DNA of 64,000 bases from Streptosporangium amethystogenes (GCF_000721075.1 NZ_JOEQ01000033.1:13864-77863), one strand, 5' to 3'. Counted from the stretch's first letter, positions 1 to 8,894 are shown. Notes: generated by a model from the letters alone, not told the origin. Numbers and translations are program-made.

Positions 1-480
1 GCACGCCTCCAGGATCTCGGTGCCACGCCCGCCGACGTGGGCCAGGGCAAAGTGCCGTGGACGGTCCTCGCCGACCCGGAGGGCAACGAGTTCTGCGTGC
101 TGGAGCCTCGGGAGATCTACCGGGACACCGGGCCTATCGCCGCGGTGGTGGTCGACTGTGAGGATCCGCGGGCCATGGCTCGGTTCTGGGGTGAGGCGAT
201 GGACTGGACCCTGCACGAGGTGACCGACGATCATGCAGCGTCGCGCTCCGCCAAGGGGGTCGGCCCGTATCTCGAGTTCCTCCGCACGCCCGGTGTGAAG
301 ACCGTGCCCGACCGCGTCCATCTTGACCTGCTGCCGTACCCCGGTGACGACAAATCAGCGGAGGTGGCCCGACTGCGGACCCTCGGCGCCACCGACCTCG
401 ACCTCGGCCAGGGCGATGTCCCGTGGACGTGCCTGGCCGACCCGGAGGGCCACGAGTTCTGCGTCCTCGGCCCGTCCTGA
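1..480 (+). CDS. VOC (glyoxalase-like) two-domain protein, 5' end outside window
   Basis: The frame is open from base 1, so the start lies upstream; 159 residues are visible. They contain the end of one VOC module and a complete second one. The module ends repeat each other: PWTVLADPEGNEFCVLEP near the beginning and PWTCLADPEGHEFCVLGP at the C-terminus. This shows a tandem-duplicated vicinal oxygen chelate fold of the kind annotated as glyoxalase/bleomycin-resistance-like. Such proteins bind a metal or a small ligand in the cytoplasm; the substrate cannot be told from sequence. A hairpin just after the stop probably terminates the transcript. The family call is sure, the function is not. Confidence 0.85.
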   Translation, partial: ARLQDLGATPADVGQGKVPWTVLADPEGNEFCVLEPREIYRDTGPIAAVVVDCEDPRAMARFWGEAMDWTLHEVTDDHAASRSAKGVGPYLEFLRTPGVKTVPDRVHLDLLPYPGDDKSAEVARLRTLGATDLDLGQGDVPWTCLADPEGHEFCVLGPS

Positions 481-497
481 CGGGGAGAGGACGGCGT

Positions 498-532
498 TCC
501 CAGTCTCCGAGGTCATCGGGAGGCGACTGGGA
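498..532 (+). terminator. Rho-independent-like hairpin after VOC gene
   Basis: Inverted repeat TCCCAGTC ... GACTGGGA with additional inner GC pairs lies 18 bp after the stop of the VOC gene. There is no U-tract, which is usual for actinomycete terminators. The role is inferred from position. Confidence 0.5.
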
Positions 533-662
533 CAGCTCCGCCCAGCCGCGCAACCACCCTCGGGTGGCGGAGGTCGGTGGCAGAAACTCCTGGGCCGGTT
601 TGGGGGCCATCGAAATCCCGGTCGGCTTTACTTTCCCGGTCATTGGGTGATCCTCTGTCCGA

Positions 663-3299
663 GTGGACCTTGACCAGTTCTTTGCATTCGGACCCGAGGT
701 GCCGTTCACCGCGAAACGGGTGTTCACCGACCGTGAGGAGTACATCCGGGCGTTTCAGCAGCGGCTTACCGGACACCTGGCCGAGGAGTGGCCCGTCGAG
801 AGGCTGATGGATTTCCAGCGGCCCGTCCGAAACGTGATGGGACTGAACGGGGAGGGCGGCATCGGGAAGTCCACGCTGATCCGCCACCTCGCCGACCTCG
901 CCCAGAGCGGCGAGTTCGACGGGCTCCCGGATGACTGCGCGGTCGCCGTCATCGACTTCGCGGACCTGTCGAGCCAGAGCTTCGAAACGGTGCTGCTCCG
1001 GGTACGCGCCGCGCTGGGGCGCCTGGGCAAGTCGTGGCCCGCTTTCGACATCGCGCTCTCGGCGTACTGGGAGCGCAAGCACCCCGGTGAGTCCCTGGTC
1101 CGCTTTCTGGGAAAGTCCTCCTCGGTCGGCGCCGTCTCCGATTCGCTGCGCCTTTCCGAGCAGGTCGCGTCAAGCGTCGACGGCCTGTTCGCGGGGCTCG
1201 GTGCCGTCACGACCGCCTACCGGGTGCTCGATCTGGTCGGCACGTCCGCACGGCAGTCGATCACCCTGCGGCGGCTCCGGCGTGACCTACCCGCGTTCGG
1301 CCCGATCCTTCAGGAGGAGGATCCGGACCGGATGCTCGGCTACCTGCCGATCCTGCTGAGCGCGGATCTGGAGCGGATCCGCCGGAAGGACCCGGTATTG
1401 GCGCTCTGCGTGCTGGACACGTTCGAGAACGTGCAGGTCCTGCCACCCGAGCGGGGCGGGCTGGAGGACCTGGTCGTCCGGATGGCGTACCTGATGCCCA
1501 ATGTGTTCTTCACCGTGGGAAGCAGGCGCCCGCTGCAGTGGCATGAGCCGGTACGCGGCGTCGGGTTGACATACGGCGGGGCGCGACGATGGCCGGGGCT
1601 GGCCGATCTCACCGACCAGTTCCCGGTCGACGGCTTCGAGGCGACGGATGCCGACCTGTTCCTGCGGGAGCGGCTGCTCGTCGACGACGAGCCGGCCATG
1701 GAGGCCGGGCTGCGAGAGCGGATCGTGGCCGGTTCCGGGGGGTCACCGCTCTACCTGGAGCTGTCGACGGGCCTTTTCGAGCAGCATCTGGCCCGGGGAG
1801 AGGCTCCGGATCCGAAGATGTTCGGCGAGCCCTTTCCCGAGCTGGTCTTGCGGATGATGCGCGACCTGTCGGCCGAGGACCGTGACCTGCTCCGGGCCGC
1901 GGCACTGCTGGAGGCATTCGACGACCGGCTGCTGGCCGCGATCCTGCCCGAGGCACGCGGCAGGCGGATCGAGGACTTCATCGCCCGGCGGTTCGTACGG
2001 CACGATCCGACCGTGTGGCCGCCCTGCCGCCTGCACGAGAACCTGCGTCGCGGGATCACCGGCTGCGACGCGCACACCCCGGATGGATGGACCGCCCGAG
2101 AAAGGCGAGATAGGGCCTCGCAGGCGCTCGCGTATCTGACGGATTTCACGCTGTCGATCTGGGGTGACGACCCACCGGCCGGGCTGACCCCGGCCGACCA
2201 CAGCCGCCGTACCGTCGCCGCCTTTCTTCTCACCCTGTACGGCGCCGCCGAGCATGACATCCTGCCACCGGGGCTGGGGCAGATGGCCTACACCATGCGC
2301 TATTTGGGGCACTGGCAGGTGCTGACGTCACTGCCCCGGTTCAGCGCGTCCCCGCAGCTGGCCGCGCTCGCCGAGGTGGCCAGGTTGACGGTCCAGGTGG
2401 ACCGGGAGGCGACGGAGCGTCACATGGCCATGAAAGCGGCGGTCGGGAACACCGACGCGGGTCCGTACGCCGACTACTTCCACTTCGAACTCGGCAGCCT
2501 GGCCCAGTTCACCGGTGACCTGACCGACTCCGACCGCCATTTCGGCATGGTCGCCGACCAGCTCTCACCGGTTGGCGTCGCCGCCCGGTTCGACCTGGCG
2601 GGCAACGCCTTCCGGCGCAGTCGTTACCCGGAGGTCGTACGGCAGATCGAGAGAAGGTCGGCCGGGACGAGGCTGGAACGGATCGGCGCCGGTGACCTGA
2701 TGGGCCACGTGTACCTGCACAACGCCCGCTTCCAGGAGGCGGCGGAGCTGTTCACCCGGGTCCTGGCCGAGGCGCGACGAGCGGACGCACCGCTCTGGGC
2801 GGCGCGGGCCGCGCGCCACCGGGCTCTTGCCTCCATGTGGTTCGATCCGGAGCTGACCCTCCGGACGGTTCCGGAGGCGCGTGAGCTCAACCAGTCGGTC
2901 GGGGAGGTCGTGGGGCTGGCCCAGTGCGACATGGCGGAGTCGATGGCCCACGCCATGCGGGGAGAGTGGGCCGTCGCCACCCGCCTGCTCGGCGAGGCTC
3001 GCCTGACCTTCGAGGCCGTCGGCGCCTCCGCCGAACTGCTGCCCATCGACGTGGTCGAGGTCCTGCAACTCATCGCGCGAGGCCAGGAGGAGCAGGCCCT
3101 GGCCGTCACGGTCCGCCTCGCGGAGACGGCCGGAGCCGAGGAGGCTTTCCTGCCCGTGTGGGCGGCGGTCACCGCGCTTTGGACCGGGCAGCCGGAGCTG
3201 CACGACTTCACCCGGACAAGGTGGTTGGATCTTCCTGAGACGACACGAGAGCGGTGGGTACAACCGCTCCATCGGCTGCGAGCGGGAGGCGGGTCATGA
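663..3299 (+). CDS. STAND-like P-loop NTPase with C-terminal TPR-like helical repeats
   Basis: An 878-residue cytoplasmic protein. Walker A is GLNGEGGIGKST at residues 60-71; a Walker B-like strand, ALCVLDTFENV, starts near residue 247. A following strand VFFTVGSRRPLQW resembles the sensor region of STAND ATPases, and a GSGGSPLYLEL segment lies near residue 360. From about residue 560 onward the sequence is Ala/Leu-rich helical hairpins resembling TPRs, the usual ligand-sensing half of such proteins. The start is GTG with no clear Shine-Dalgarno site. Its stop overlaps the ATG of the next gene (ATGA), so the two are probably translated together. STAND proteins are signalling switches in regulation, cell death and antiphage defence; which role applies here is not shown. 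Confidence 0.8.
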   Translation: MDLDQFFAFGPEVPFTAKRVFTDREEYIRAFQQRLTGHLAEEWPVERLMDFQRPVRNVMGLNGEGGIGKSTLIRHLADLAQSGEFDGLPDDCAVAVIDFADLSSQSFETVLLRVRAALGRLGKSWPAFDIALSAYWERKHPGESLVRFLGKSSSVGAVSDSLRLSEQVASSVDGLFAGLGAVTTAYRVLDLVGTSARQSITLRRLRRDLPAFGPILQEEDPDRMLGYLPILLSADLERIRRKDPVLALCVLDTFENVQVLPPERGGLEDLVVRMAYLMPNVFFTVGSRRPLQWHEPVRGVGLTYGGARRWPGLADLTDQFPVDGFEATDADLFLRERLLVDDEPAMEAGLRERIVAGSGGSPLYLELSTGLFEQHLARGEAPDPKMFGEPFPELVLRMMRDLSAEDRDLLRAAALLEAFDDRLLAAILPEARGRRIEDFIARRFVRHDPTVWPPCRLHENLRRGITGCDAHTPDGWTARERRDRASQALAYLTDFTLSIWGDDPPAGLTPADHSRRTVAAFLLTLYGAAEHDILPPGLGQMAYTMRYLGHWQVLTSLPRFSASPQLAALAEVARLTVQVDREATERHMAMKAAVGNTDAGPYADYFHFELGSLAQFTGDLTDSDRHFGMVADQLSPVGVAARFDLAGNAFRRSRYPEVVRQIERRSAGTRLERIGAGDLMGHVYLHNARFQEAAELFTRVLAEARRADAPLWAARAARHRALASMWFDPELTLRTVPEARELNQSVGEVVGLAQCDMAESMAHAMRGEWAVATRLLGEARLTFEAVGASAELLPIDVVEVLQLIARGQEEQALAVTVRLAETAGAEEAFLPVWAAVTALWTGQPELHDFTRTRWLDLPETTRERWVQPLHRLRAGGGS

Positions 3300-4195
3300 A
3301 GGTCTGCGGCCCGCTTGATGTCGGTGACAAACGAGGGCTCATCCCGACCGGCCGCGTTCCGGAGGCCGACATCGCCAAGGCGCGCGACGTGGCGCTCAAG
3401 AGTGCGGCGTTCGACGGTGTGGCCGGTCCGTACGATCCGGGGGCCACGGTGGTCCACGGTCGCCGGACGGCCGTCAAGGTCCAGCACCGCCTGCACGAAC
3501 GCCTTGGCACCGCGCTGCGGATGGAGTCGATGCGCGAGGCCGCGGGGCTCAGGGTTCCGGCCCTGCTGGACGCGGGCACCGTGCGGACCGCGTCCGGGCC
3601 TCGATGGTGGCTCGTGCTGGAAAGGATCGGCGGTTCACCCGGCGAACGTCCGACCCCCGCTCAGCAGCGCGGCCTGGGCGAGCAGCTCCGCCGCTGGCAC
3701 GGTGCCGCGGACCAGGGCGGGCTGCGCCTGGACGAGCCCGGCGCTCTCGGGGTGCTGCTCGGCTCCGCGCGCAATCTCGCGGCCCGCGATTACCCGGCCA
3801 TCTCGCACCTGTTCGACCAGGCGTGCGCGGGACAGCCGATGGTGGCCATCCACGGAGATGTGGCGGTCGGCCACAACGCCCTCTTCGAGGGGGACGACCT
3901 GCTGGCCGTCCTGGACCCCGGTGCCGTGGAGGTTGGGCCGCCCGTGCTCGACCTCGCCTGGTGCCTGGCCGTCGACCTGCCACGCGGCGCTCATCCGCGA
4001 TGGCTGCTGGAGGGGTACGGCACCGATGCGGTCGATCAGGAGGCTCTGGGCGCCCTGCTTCCCCTGATGATCCTGCGCAGGCTGATTGACTCTCACGCCG
4101 AAGGACTCAGCGAGGACTCCCGGTGGCTCGCCTCCTGGTTGGCCGCCAACGCCCCCGACCTCGCGCCTCTGGCCGCGCCGGAATCATCGCGGTGA
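3296..4195 (+). CDS. APH/choline-kinase-fold phosphotransferase
   Basis: A 299-residue protein with kinase-like features. A possible ATP lysine is in TAVKVQ near residue 60. The catalytic-loop motif is HGDVAVGHN from H186, and the metal-binding triad is DPG in AVLDPGAVE. Compared with the classic Brenner motif HxDxxxxN, the Asn is one position late and DFG/DWG is replaced by DPG, so activity on a standard aminoglycoside is doubtful. The ATG start is preceded by GGAGG and overlaps the stop of the STAND gene by 4 bp, which implies coupled translation and joint function. It could phosphorylate a small molecule or a protein or nucleotide partner sensed by the NTPase. The fold call is good; the substrate is unknown. 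Confidence 0.75.
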   Translation: MKVCGPLDVGDKRGLIPTGRVPEADIAKARDVALKSAAFDGVAGPYDPGATVVHGRRTAVKVQHRLHERLGTALRMESMREAAGLRVPALLDAGTVRTASGPRWWLVLERIGGSPGERPTPAQQRGLGEQLRRWHGAADQGGLRLDEPGALGVLLGSARNLAARDYPAISHLFDQACAGQPMVAIHGDVAVGHNALFEGDDLLAVLDPGAVEVGPPVLDLAWCLAVDLPRGAHPRWLLEGYGTDAVDQEALGALLPLMILRRLIDSHAEGLSEDSRWLASWLAANAPDLAPLAAPESSR

Positions 4196-4262
4196 GCGCG
4201 GGTCGGGCCGGCGGCCCGTTCGAGTACGCCATCCTGATCAGGCGCACGGAAGGGATCGCGAT

Positions 4263-4352
4263 ATGAGCAAGGCGACCACCGGCATGCTGCACCACGTCGA
4301 ACTCTGGGTGCCCAACCTGCCACGGACCGTCGCCGGCTGGGGGTGGCCGTAA
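4263..4352 (+). pseudogene. Truncated VOC gene, first 28 codons only
   Basis: The 29-residue frame matches the start of the intact VOC gene at 11315 almost residue for residue (MSKATTGMLHHVELWVPNLP against MSKVTTGTLHHVELWVPDLP), then stops. The similarity also covers roughly 60 bp upstream, including the start region. The rest of the gene is missing, and the sequence switches to DNA that matches the downstream flank of the AAA ATPase. It is a deletion remnant of a duplicated VOC gene and is not expected to make a functional protein. Confidence 0.85.
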
Positions 4353-4431
4353 GAAGATGGATCCGGCGAACGGCCTTCATCGGTCGTGACAGGCGGGAAC
4401 CCCGGTCTCCGGATGTCGGCCGTGAACGGGG

Positions 4432-5178
4432 TCAGCCGGCGCCGTGGTCCAGGGCGTGGCGCAGGTAGAGCTCGGGCTTGGCCAGGTAGCGACGCCAGTG
4501 GTCGACCAGCTGGAGCTTGTCCCACTCGGCGGTGTGGATCCCGTGGTCGTCGAGTTCGAGGATCTGGGCGCCGGGCAGGCCGGCGAGGATCGGCGAGTGG
4601 GTGGCGCAGATGATCTGACCGCCCTCGCCGCGTACCCGGTCCATCAGGCTGAGCAGCCGCAGGCACGAGGTGAACGACAGGGCCGCCTCCGGCTCGTCCA
4701 TCAGGTACAGGCCGGGGCCGGCCACCATCCGTTCGAGAACCGTGAAGAATCCCTCACCGTGCGACTGCTCGGTGAGATCCTCCTGCCAGTAGCCGTACAG
4801 GCCGGACACATTGCGTCCCAGGTTGAACAGGGTTTCGGCGCGGAGGAAGAACCCGCGTCTCTTGAGCCGGGGACCGTGGATGAGCCGCAGCCCGAGCGAG
4901 GTCAGCTCGACGTCCAGGACCTCGCCGAGCGGGGTGGCCGCGGGTCCCCTGCTGGCATACTTCGTCCCGGCCTTCCCTCCCTCGGAGTTGATCCGGCACA
5001 CGTCGGCGACGGCCTCGACGATCGTGGACTTCCCCGAGCCGTTCTCCCCCACCAGGAACGTCACCGGGGCGGTCAACTCGACGCCGTCGACCAGGTGGGC
5101 CACCGGAGGCAGGGTGAACGGCCACTCTCCGGGGCGGGGGTCGGGAATGCGCAGGTTCGTGATCAGCATCGCGGTCAT
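4432..5178 (-). CDS. AAA/ABC-type ATPase (RecF/SbcC-like single-domain)
   Basis: A 248-residue soluble ATPase. Walker A is GENGSGKST near residue 35, Walker B is LYLMDEPEAALS, and the switch histidine is in ICATHSPIL. The LSGG-type signature is weak (EQSHGEGFFTV). This layout fits the OLD/RecF-like AAA_21 ATPases that act on DNA or as defence and toxin partners rather than transporter ATPases, since no permease lies nearby. The ATG at 5178 was chosen because the conserved N-terminal strand begins directly after it; an ATG at 5169 is possible. Remnants of two close paralogues occur at 12331 and 19156, so this family has been copied and lost repeatedly here. Confidence 0.75.
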   Translation of the reverse strand: MTAMLITNLRIPDPRPGEWPFTLPPVAHLVDGVELTAPVTFLVGENGSGKSTIVEAVADVCRINSEGGKAGTKYASRGPAATPLGEVLDVELTSLGLRLIHGPRLKRRGFFLRAETLFNLGRNVSGLYGYWQEDLTEQSHGEGFFTVLERMVAGPGLYLMDEPEAALSFTSCLRLLSLMDRVRGEGGQIICATHSPILAGLPGAQILELDDHGIHTAEWDKLQLVDHWRRYLAKPELYLRHALDHGAG

Positions 5179-5561
5179 TATCGCCGACCGCGATTTCCTG
5201 GACCTTGAGCCCGTCCGGCCACGAGCCCGCCTGGCCTGTGGAGTCCACCACGGCGCCGCTTCTGACGACGGCGTCGTCCCTGAGAACGAGCCGGTCGCCG
5301 CGGAGACCTCCGCTGGTCCTAGGTCCAAGGTCGCAGGCCATGCTGACCGGACGTCCGATGCCGTCGGCCACGGCGAGCGGCATAGTCGTCTCGAAGACAG
5401 CACGGAACACGCGGGGAAGGGAGGGGCGATGACCGGACCGGACGGACCGAGCCCGGGCGCCGCCCATCCCAGTGCCCTCAAGGGGTGTGCCAACAAATGT
5501 CCGCCGATCCCGGTGCAGCCATGACAGGCCACCGAACCACATACGGACGAAAGGCACACCC
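5179..5561. other. Intergenic region, no supported gene
   Basis: This 383-bp gap lies between the divergent ATPase and MFS genes and should hold both promoters. On the minus strand one frame stays open across it (roughly 5400 to 5179) with fair codon bias, but it has no convincing start or family match and runs out of frame into the ATPase gene. I treat it as noncoding or a remnant. Confidence 0.4.
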
Positions 5562-7025
5562 ATGTCCACAGCCCAGTCCCCGGCCCGCGGCCGACGGCCG
5601 GGATGGAGCCTCGCGCTGCTCGCGCTCGGGCATCTGATCATCAGTCTCGACTTCACCATCATCTACGTTGCTCTTCCCGACATCGCTACCGATGTCGGCT
5701 TCACACCGCACACCCTGCAATGGGTGGTCACCGCGTACGTCGTCCTGTACGGAGGCTTCCTGCTGTTCGGCGGTCGGCTGTCCGACCTGGTGGGACGCCG
5801 GCGGATGTTCGTGCTCGGCATGGCGCTGTACGGCGTGGCCTCCGTGCTGGGCGGCCTGGCCACAGCGCCGGCGGTACTGCTCACCGCGCGCGCCCTGCAG
5901 GGCCTCGCGGGCGCGGTGCTGTTCCCCGCGGTGCTCGCCCTGGTCAACACCGCCTTCGCCGAGGGCAGGGAACGCAACCGCGCGCTGACGGTCTGGGCCA
6001 TGGCGGGTGCCGGCGGGCTCACCGCGGGCGCACTGGCCGGCGGGGTGCTCACCCAGTCCCTGGGCTGGCAGGCCGTGTTCTACGTCAACGTCCCGCTGGC
6101 CGTCGCGGGTGCCCTCGCCGCCTTCGCCCTGCTGCCCCCCGACGGCCGCGTCACCAGAGGAAACGTCGACGTGCTCGGAACCTTGACCGGTACCGCGGGC
6201 ATCACACTGTTGATCTTCGCGGTCGCGCACGGCTCCGAGGTCGGCTGGGCACGGGCCGAAGTGATCGCCGTAGCCGTTCTCGCGGCGGTCCTGCTGGCCA
6301 CGTTCCTGCGCGTCCAGGCCCGGGGTCGGACACCGCTGATGCCGCTGCGGCTGTTCCACAACCGCGCGCTCAGCGGAGCGGTCGTGGTCATTCTCGTCTT
6401 CGGGCTGACGATGCAGGCCGTGCCGTACTTCCTGACCCTGTACTTCCAGGATGTCCTTGGCTTCAGCGCCCTGGAGACCGGGCTGGCGTTCCTCGGCCCG
6501 ACCCTGTCGATCACGGCAGGAAACTTCCTCAGCGAGCGACTGGTCCACCGTTTCGGCACCCGGAGCACGCTGATCACCGGCATCGTCGTCAACGCCGTAG
6601 GCGCCGCGCTCCTCGCCCCCGGCATGCACGCGGACGGATCCTTCCTCACCGTTCTGGCCGGGATCGTCGTCATCGGTCTGGGCATGGGCATCACCTACGA
6701 GTCGATGTGGATCGCTGTCGGCACCGGCGTCTCGGCGGACGAGCAGGGTCTGGCCTCCGGAGTGGCCTCCTCCGCGCTGCAGGTGGGAACCGCCGCGGGT
6801 CTGGCGGTTCTCGTGGCTGTCGCCAACCACGGCATCGAAGGGCTGTCCGGGCAGGCGCTGCGCGTCGCCTCCGCCGAGGGGATGCGTGCCGCCGTCTACG
6901 TGCTGGGCGCCGTCATGCTGACGGCCGTCCTCGCCGCCCTCAGGCTCCCCGGTCAGCGTGCCCGGGTCACCGCGTCCCCGCCGGTCCCCGACCCGGACGC
7001 CGCCGACCTACGCCCCACCGGCTGA
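5562..7025 (+). CDS. MFS transporter, DHA2-type multidrug exporter
   Basis: A 487-residue integral membrane protein with about 14 hydrophobic helices, as in the DHA2 (EmrB/QacA) subfamily of proton-driven drug exporters. Seen motifs: the acidic SLDFTIIYVALPDI in helix 1, which is typical of DHA2, and motif A GRLSDLVGRRRMFVLG between helices 2 and 3. ATG 5562 is preceded by GAAAGG at a good distance; longer in-frame starts upstream lack this and lack hydrophobic sequence. The gene stands alone, with no adjacent regulator. The cargo is unknown; such pumps typically export toxic or secondary metabolites. Confidence 0.9.
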   Translation: MSTAQSPARGRRPGWSLALLALGHLIISLDFTIIYVALPDIATDVGFTPHTLQWVVTAYVVLYGGFLLFGGRLSDLVGRRRMFVLGMALYGVASVLGGLATAPAVLLTARALQGLAGAVLFPAVLALVNTAFAEGRERNRALTVWAMAGAGGLTAGALAGGVLTQSLGWQAVFYVNVPLAVAGALAAFALLPPDGRVTRGNVDVLGTLTGTAGITLLIFAVAHGSEVGWARAEVIAVAVLAAVLLATFLRVQARGRTPLMPLRLFHNRALSGAVVVILVFGLTMQAVPYFLTLYFQDVLGFSALETGLAFLGPTLSITAGNFLSERLVHRFGTRSTLITGIVVNAVGAALLAPGMHADGSFLTVLAGIVVIGLGMGITYESMWIAVGTGVSADEQGLASGVASSALQVGTAAGLAVLVAVANHGIEGLSGQALRVASAEGMRAAVYVLGAVMLTAVLAALRLPGQRARVTASPPVPDPDAADLRPTG

Positions 7026-7122
7026 CAGGACTGACAGCGTCCGCGGCTCCGGCGTCCGGTCGCCGTCGCCCTCCCTCACCTCTCGGCGACCGGTCCGGTT
7101 CGGACCCGTCACCGCCTCCCGG

Positions 7123-7290
7123 TCACGCGTCCCAGGTGACCGGGAGGCTTTTCACCCCGTAGATGTCCGCGGCCTCCGGACCCAGACCGACCTCCTCGGC
7201 CGGTACGGCCAGGCGTAGCGTGGGGAAGCGGTTGAGCAGCGCGGGGAACACGACCCGCATCTCGACGCGGGCGGCGATGGGCGGGCAACA
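7123..7290 (-). pseudogene. Cytochrome P450 C-terminal remnant
   Basis: Reading the minus strand from about 7285 to the stop at 7123-7125 gives about 50 residues ending [20 protein letters not shown] ... [11 protein letters not shown]. This is the conserved P450 sequence that follows the heme-cysteine loop; compare ARLEMRIAFPALLGRFPELR in the intact P450 at 27747. The upstream bases still resemble the Cys loop (CPPIA), but the remaining 350 or so residues are absent. The fragment is a degraded 3' end. The flanking 7291-7498 holds only short frames I cannot assign. Confidence 0.8.
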
Positions 7291-7498
7291 GAGCACGCAC
7301 GACGATCAATGGCAGTCACCGCGACTTCGGGCTTGTCGCCGAATTGCCCGACATCCTCGCCCTGGCCCACGAAGCGGCCGAAACCCGCATGACGACGGCC
7401 ACCTATAGGCCGATTGCGGCTGACTCAGCCGACGCGATGACCGGGGCAGACCCTCCACGGGGGGCACCGGGAACGGGCCACGCCCCATAGTGGCCTCC

Positions 7499-8386
7499 TC
7501 AGCGGGGGTTCAGGATCTCGGTGATCCGGATGAACCCGTCTGTGCCGTGGCCCCGTCCGATGGCGCGGCGCGCCATGCCTTCGGCCGCACGCATCACACC
7601 CGCGTCGATGCCATGGGCCTCGGAGGTGTGGACGATATGGGCCATGGACGATACCGCCGAGGTGATCGGGTTGCCTTCGCCGGAGAACCGGCCGCTGTCC
7701 ACTTCCTCCGCGGCCTCCTCGAAGATCGGCGGGAGGATCGCGCCGATGCCCTTGGCGAACGGTGCCAGCTCCCGTGCGGTGACGCCTTCTGCCCTCGCCA
7801 CGGCCAGGGCGTGCGCATAGCCCGCCATCGCGGTCCAGAAGATGTCGAGCAATGCGATGTCGTATGCGGCCGCCCGGCCGATTTCCGCACCGAGGTGGGT
7901 GTGGGTGCCACCCAGAGCGTCCAGCACCGGCCGGTGCTCCCGGTAGATCTCCGTGGGGCCACTGTGCAGGAACACCGCGGCCGGCGTGCCAATGGTCGTG
8001 GTCGGAGTCATGATCGCACCGTCCAGGTACCCGATGCCGTGCTCGGCCGCCCAGGCCGCGGTGTTCCGGGCCCGGTCGGGGGTGTCGGCGGTCAGGTTCA
8101 CGACCGTGTGCCCCTTGAGCGCGCCGGTGACCGCACCGCGCCGCACAATGCCGTCCACCGCGTCGTAGTTCACCACGCAGACCACGGTCAACCTGCTTGC
8201 GGCGACCGCCTCCTCGGCCGATCGGGCGCCGACCGCGCCCCGCTCGACCAACTCCCGATCCCTGCCCGGCGTCCGGTTCCAGACCGTGGTCAGCAGACCG
8301 GCGTCCAAGAAGGCGCCGGCCAGAGCCCGGCCCATCGGCCCCAGGCCGAGCACGGTGACGGCAGACTGTTCGGTGTGCGAGGTCAT
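7499..8386 (-). CDS. NADPH-dependent imine reductase-like dehydrogenase
   Basis: A 295-residue Rossmann protein. GLGPMG near residue 14 binds the cofactor, and WNRTPGR after the second strand is the NADPH-preferring Arg/Thr signature. GAIMTPTTTIG at about residue 125-135 is the segment typical of imine reductases of the 6-phosphogluconate/beta-hydroxyacid dehydrogenase superfamily. The second half is the all-helical dimerisation domain. Imine reductases reduce cyclic imines or perform reductive amination in secondary metabolism. It is transcribed divergently from an HxlR regulator only 37 bp away, with AGGGAG before its ATG, so that regulator very likely controls it. Confidence 0.85.
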   Translation of the reverse strand: MTSHTEQSAVTVLGLGPMGRALAGAFLDAGLLTTVWNRTPGRDRELVERGAVGARSAEEAVAASRLTVVCVVNYDAVDGIVRRGAVTGALKGHTVVNLTADTPDRARNTAAWAAEHGIGYLDGAIMTPTTTIGTPAAVFLHSGPTEIYREHRPVLDALGGTHTHLGAEIGRAAAYDIALLDIFWTAMAGYAHALAVARAEGVTARELAPFAKGIGAILPPIFEEAAEEVDSGRFSGEGNPITSAVSSMAHIVHTSEAHGIDAGVMRAAEGMARRAIGRGHGTDGFIRITEILNPR

Positions 8387-8423
8387 GCCTCAACTCCCTT
8401 GGAAATTAACGAATAGGACGAAG

Positions 8424-8774
8424 ATGACGCGCAGTCGCGCCCAGGACCCGAATGTGTGCGGAGTGACTGCCGCGATCGCCGTGATCGACGGCAAGTGGAA
8501 GACGATTTTGCTCTGGCTCCTGGAGTCCGGTCCCCACCGCCCTGGCGAGCTGCGTCGGCGGCTGCCGGGCCTCACCGAGAAGGTGCTGACTCAGACGCTC
8601 CGGGAGATGGAGACCGACGGACTGGTCCACCGGGAGGTGCACGATGTTCGGCCACTGAAGACCGTGTACTCCCTGACCACGTTCGGCCGCGAACTCTCCG
8701 AAGCGTTGACGCCTCTTTCCGACTGGGGCCACCGCCGCTTGGAGAAGCTGGCCGAGGCCCAACCGGTCTCCTGA
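8424..8774 (+). CDS. HxlR-family winged-helix regulator
   Basis: A 116-residue protein with the full HxlR pattern: Cys near the N-terminus (DPNVCGVTAAIAVIDGKWK), then LLESGPHRPGELRRRLPGLT and the recognition region VLTQTLREMETDGLVHREV. HxlR proteins bind palindromes as dimers and respond to electrophiles, quinones or aldehydes, often through that N-terminal Cys. The ATG at 8424 places the Cys at residue 12, as in family members. The 37-bp gap to the divergent imine-reductase gene implies a shared regulatory region partly inside coding DNA. Confidence 0.9.
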   Translation: MTRSRAQDPNVCGVTAAIAVIDGKWKTILLWLLESGPHRPGELRRRLPGLTEKVLTQTLREMETDGLVHREVHDVRPLKTVYSLTTFGRELSEALTPLSDWGHRRLEKLAEAQPVS

Positions 8775-8881
8775 TGCACCGCCAACCTCCCCGTCACACC
8801 TGGATCTGACGGCCCTCCGACCGCCCACGACCAAGCTTCAGGCCACCCCGGCCCGGCCGACAAGTACCCACAAAAAAGTGG

Positions 8882-8894
8882 CTACCACAGGTAG
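8882..8894. promoter_or_regulatory. 13-bp perfect palindrome, possible operator
   Basis: CTACCACAGGTAG is a perfect inverted repeat (CTACC, ACA, GGTAG) in the 223-bp gap after the HxlR gene. TACC...GGTA half-sites also appear in two operator-like palindromes at 12860-12898. It may be an HxlR-type site or the relic of another regulator's promoter. The function is inferred only from symmetry and position. Confidence 0.4.

Noticed and set aside
5179..5400. Minus-strand coding-looking stretch before the ATPase
   Set aside because: No start, no stop before the ATPase gene and no recognisable family; kept only as an intergenic note.
7310..7490. Plus-strand frame reading GSHRDFGLVAELPDILALAH
   Set aside because: Reasonable codon use but no start codon and no family I can name; could be another relic, not enough to annotate.
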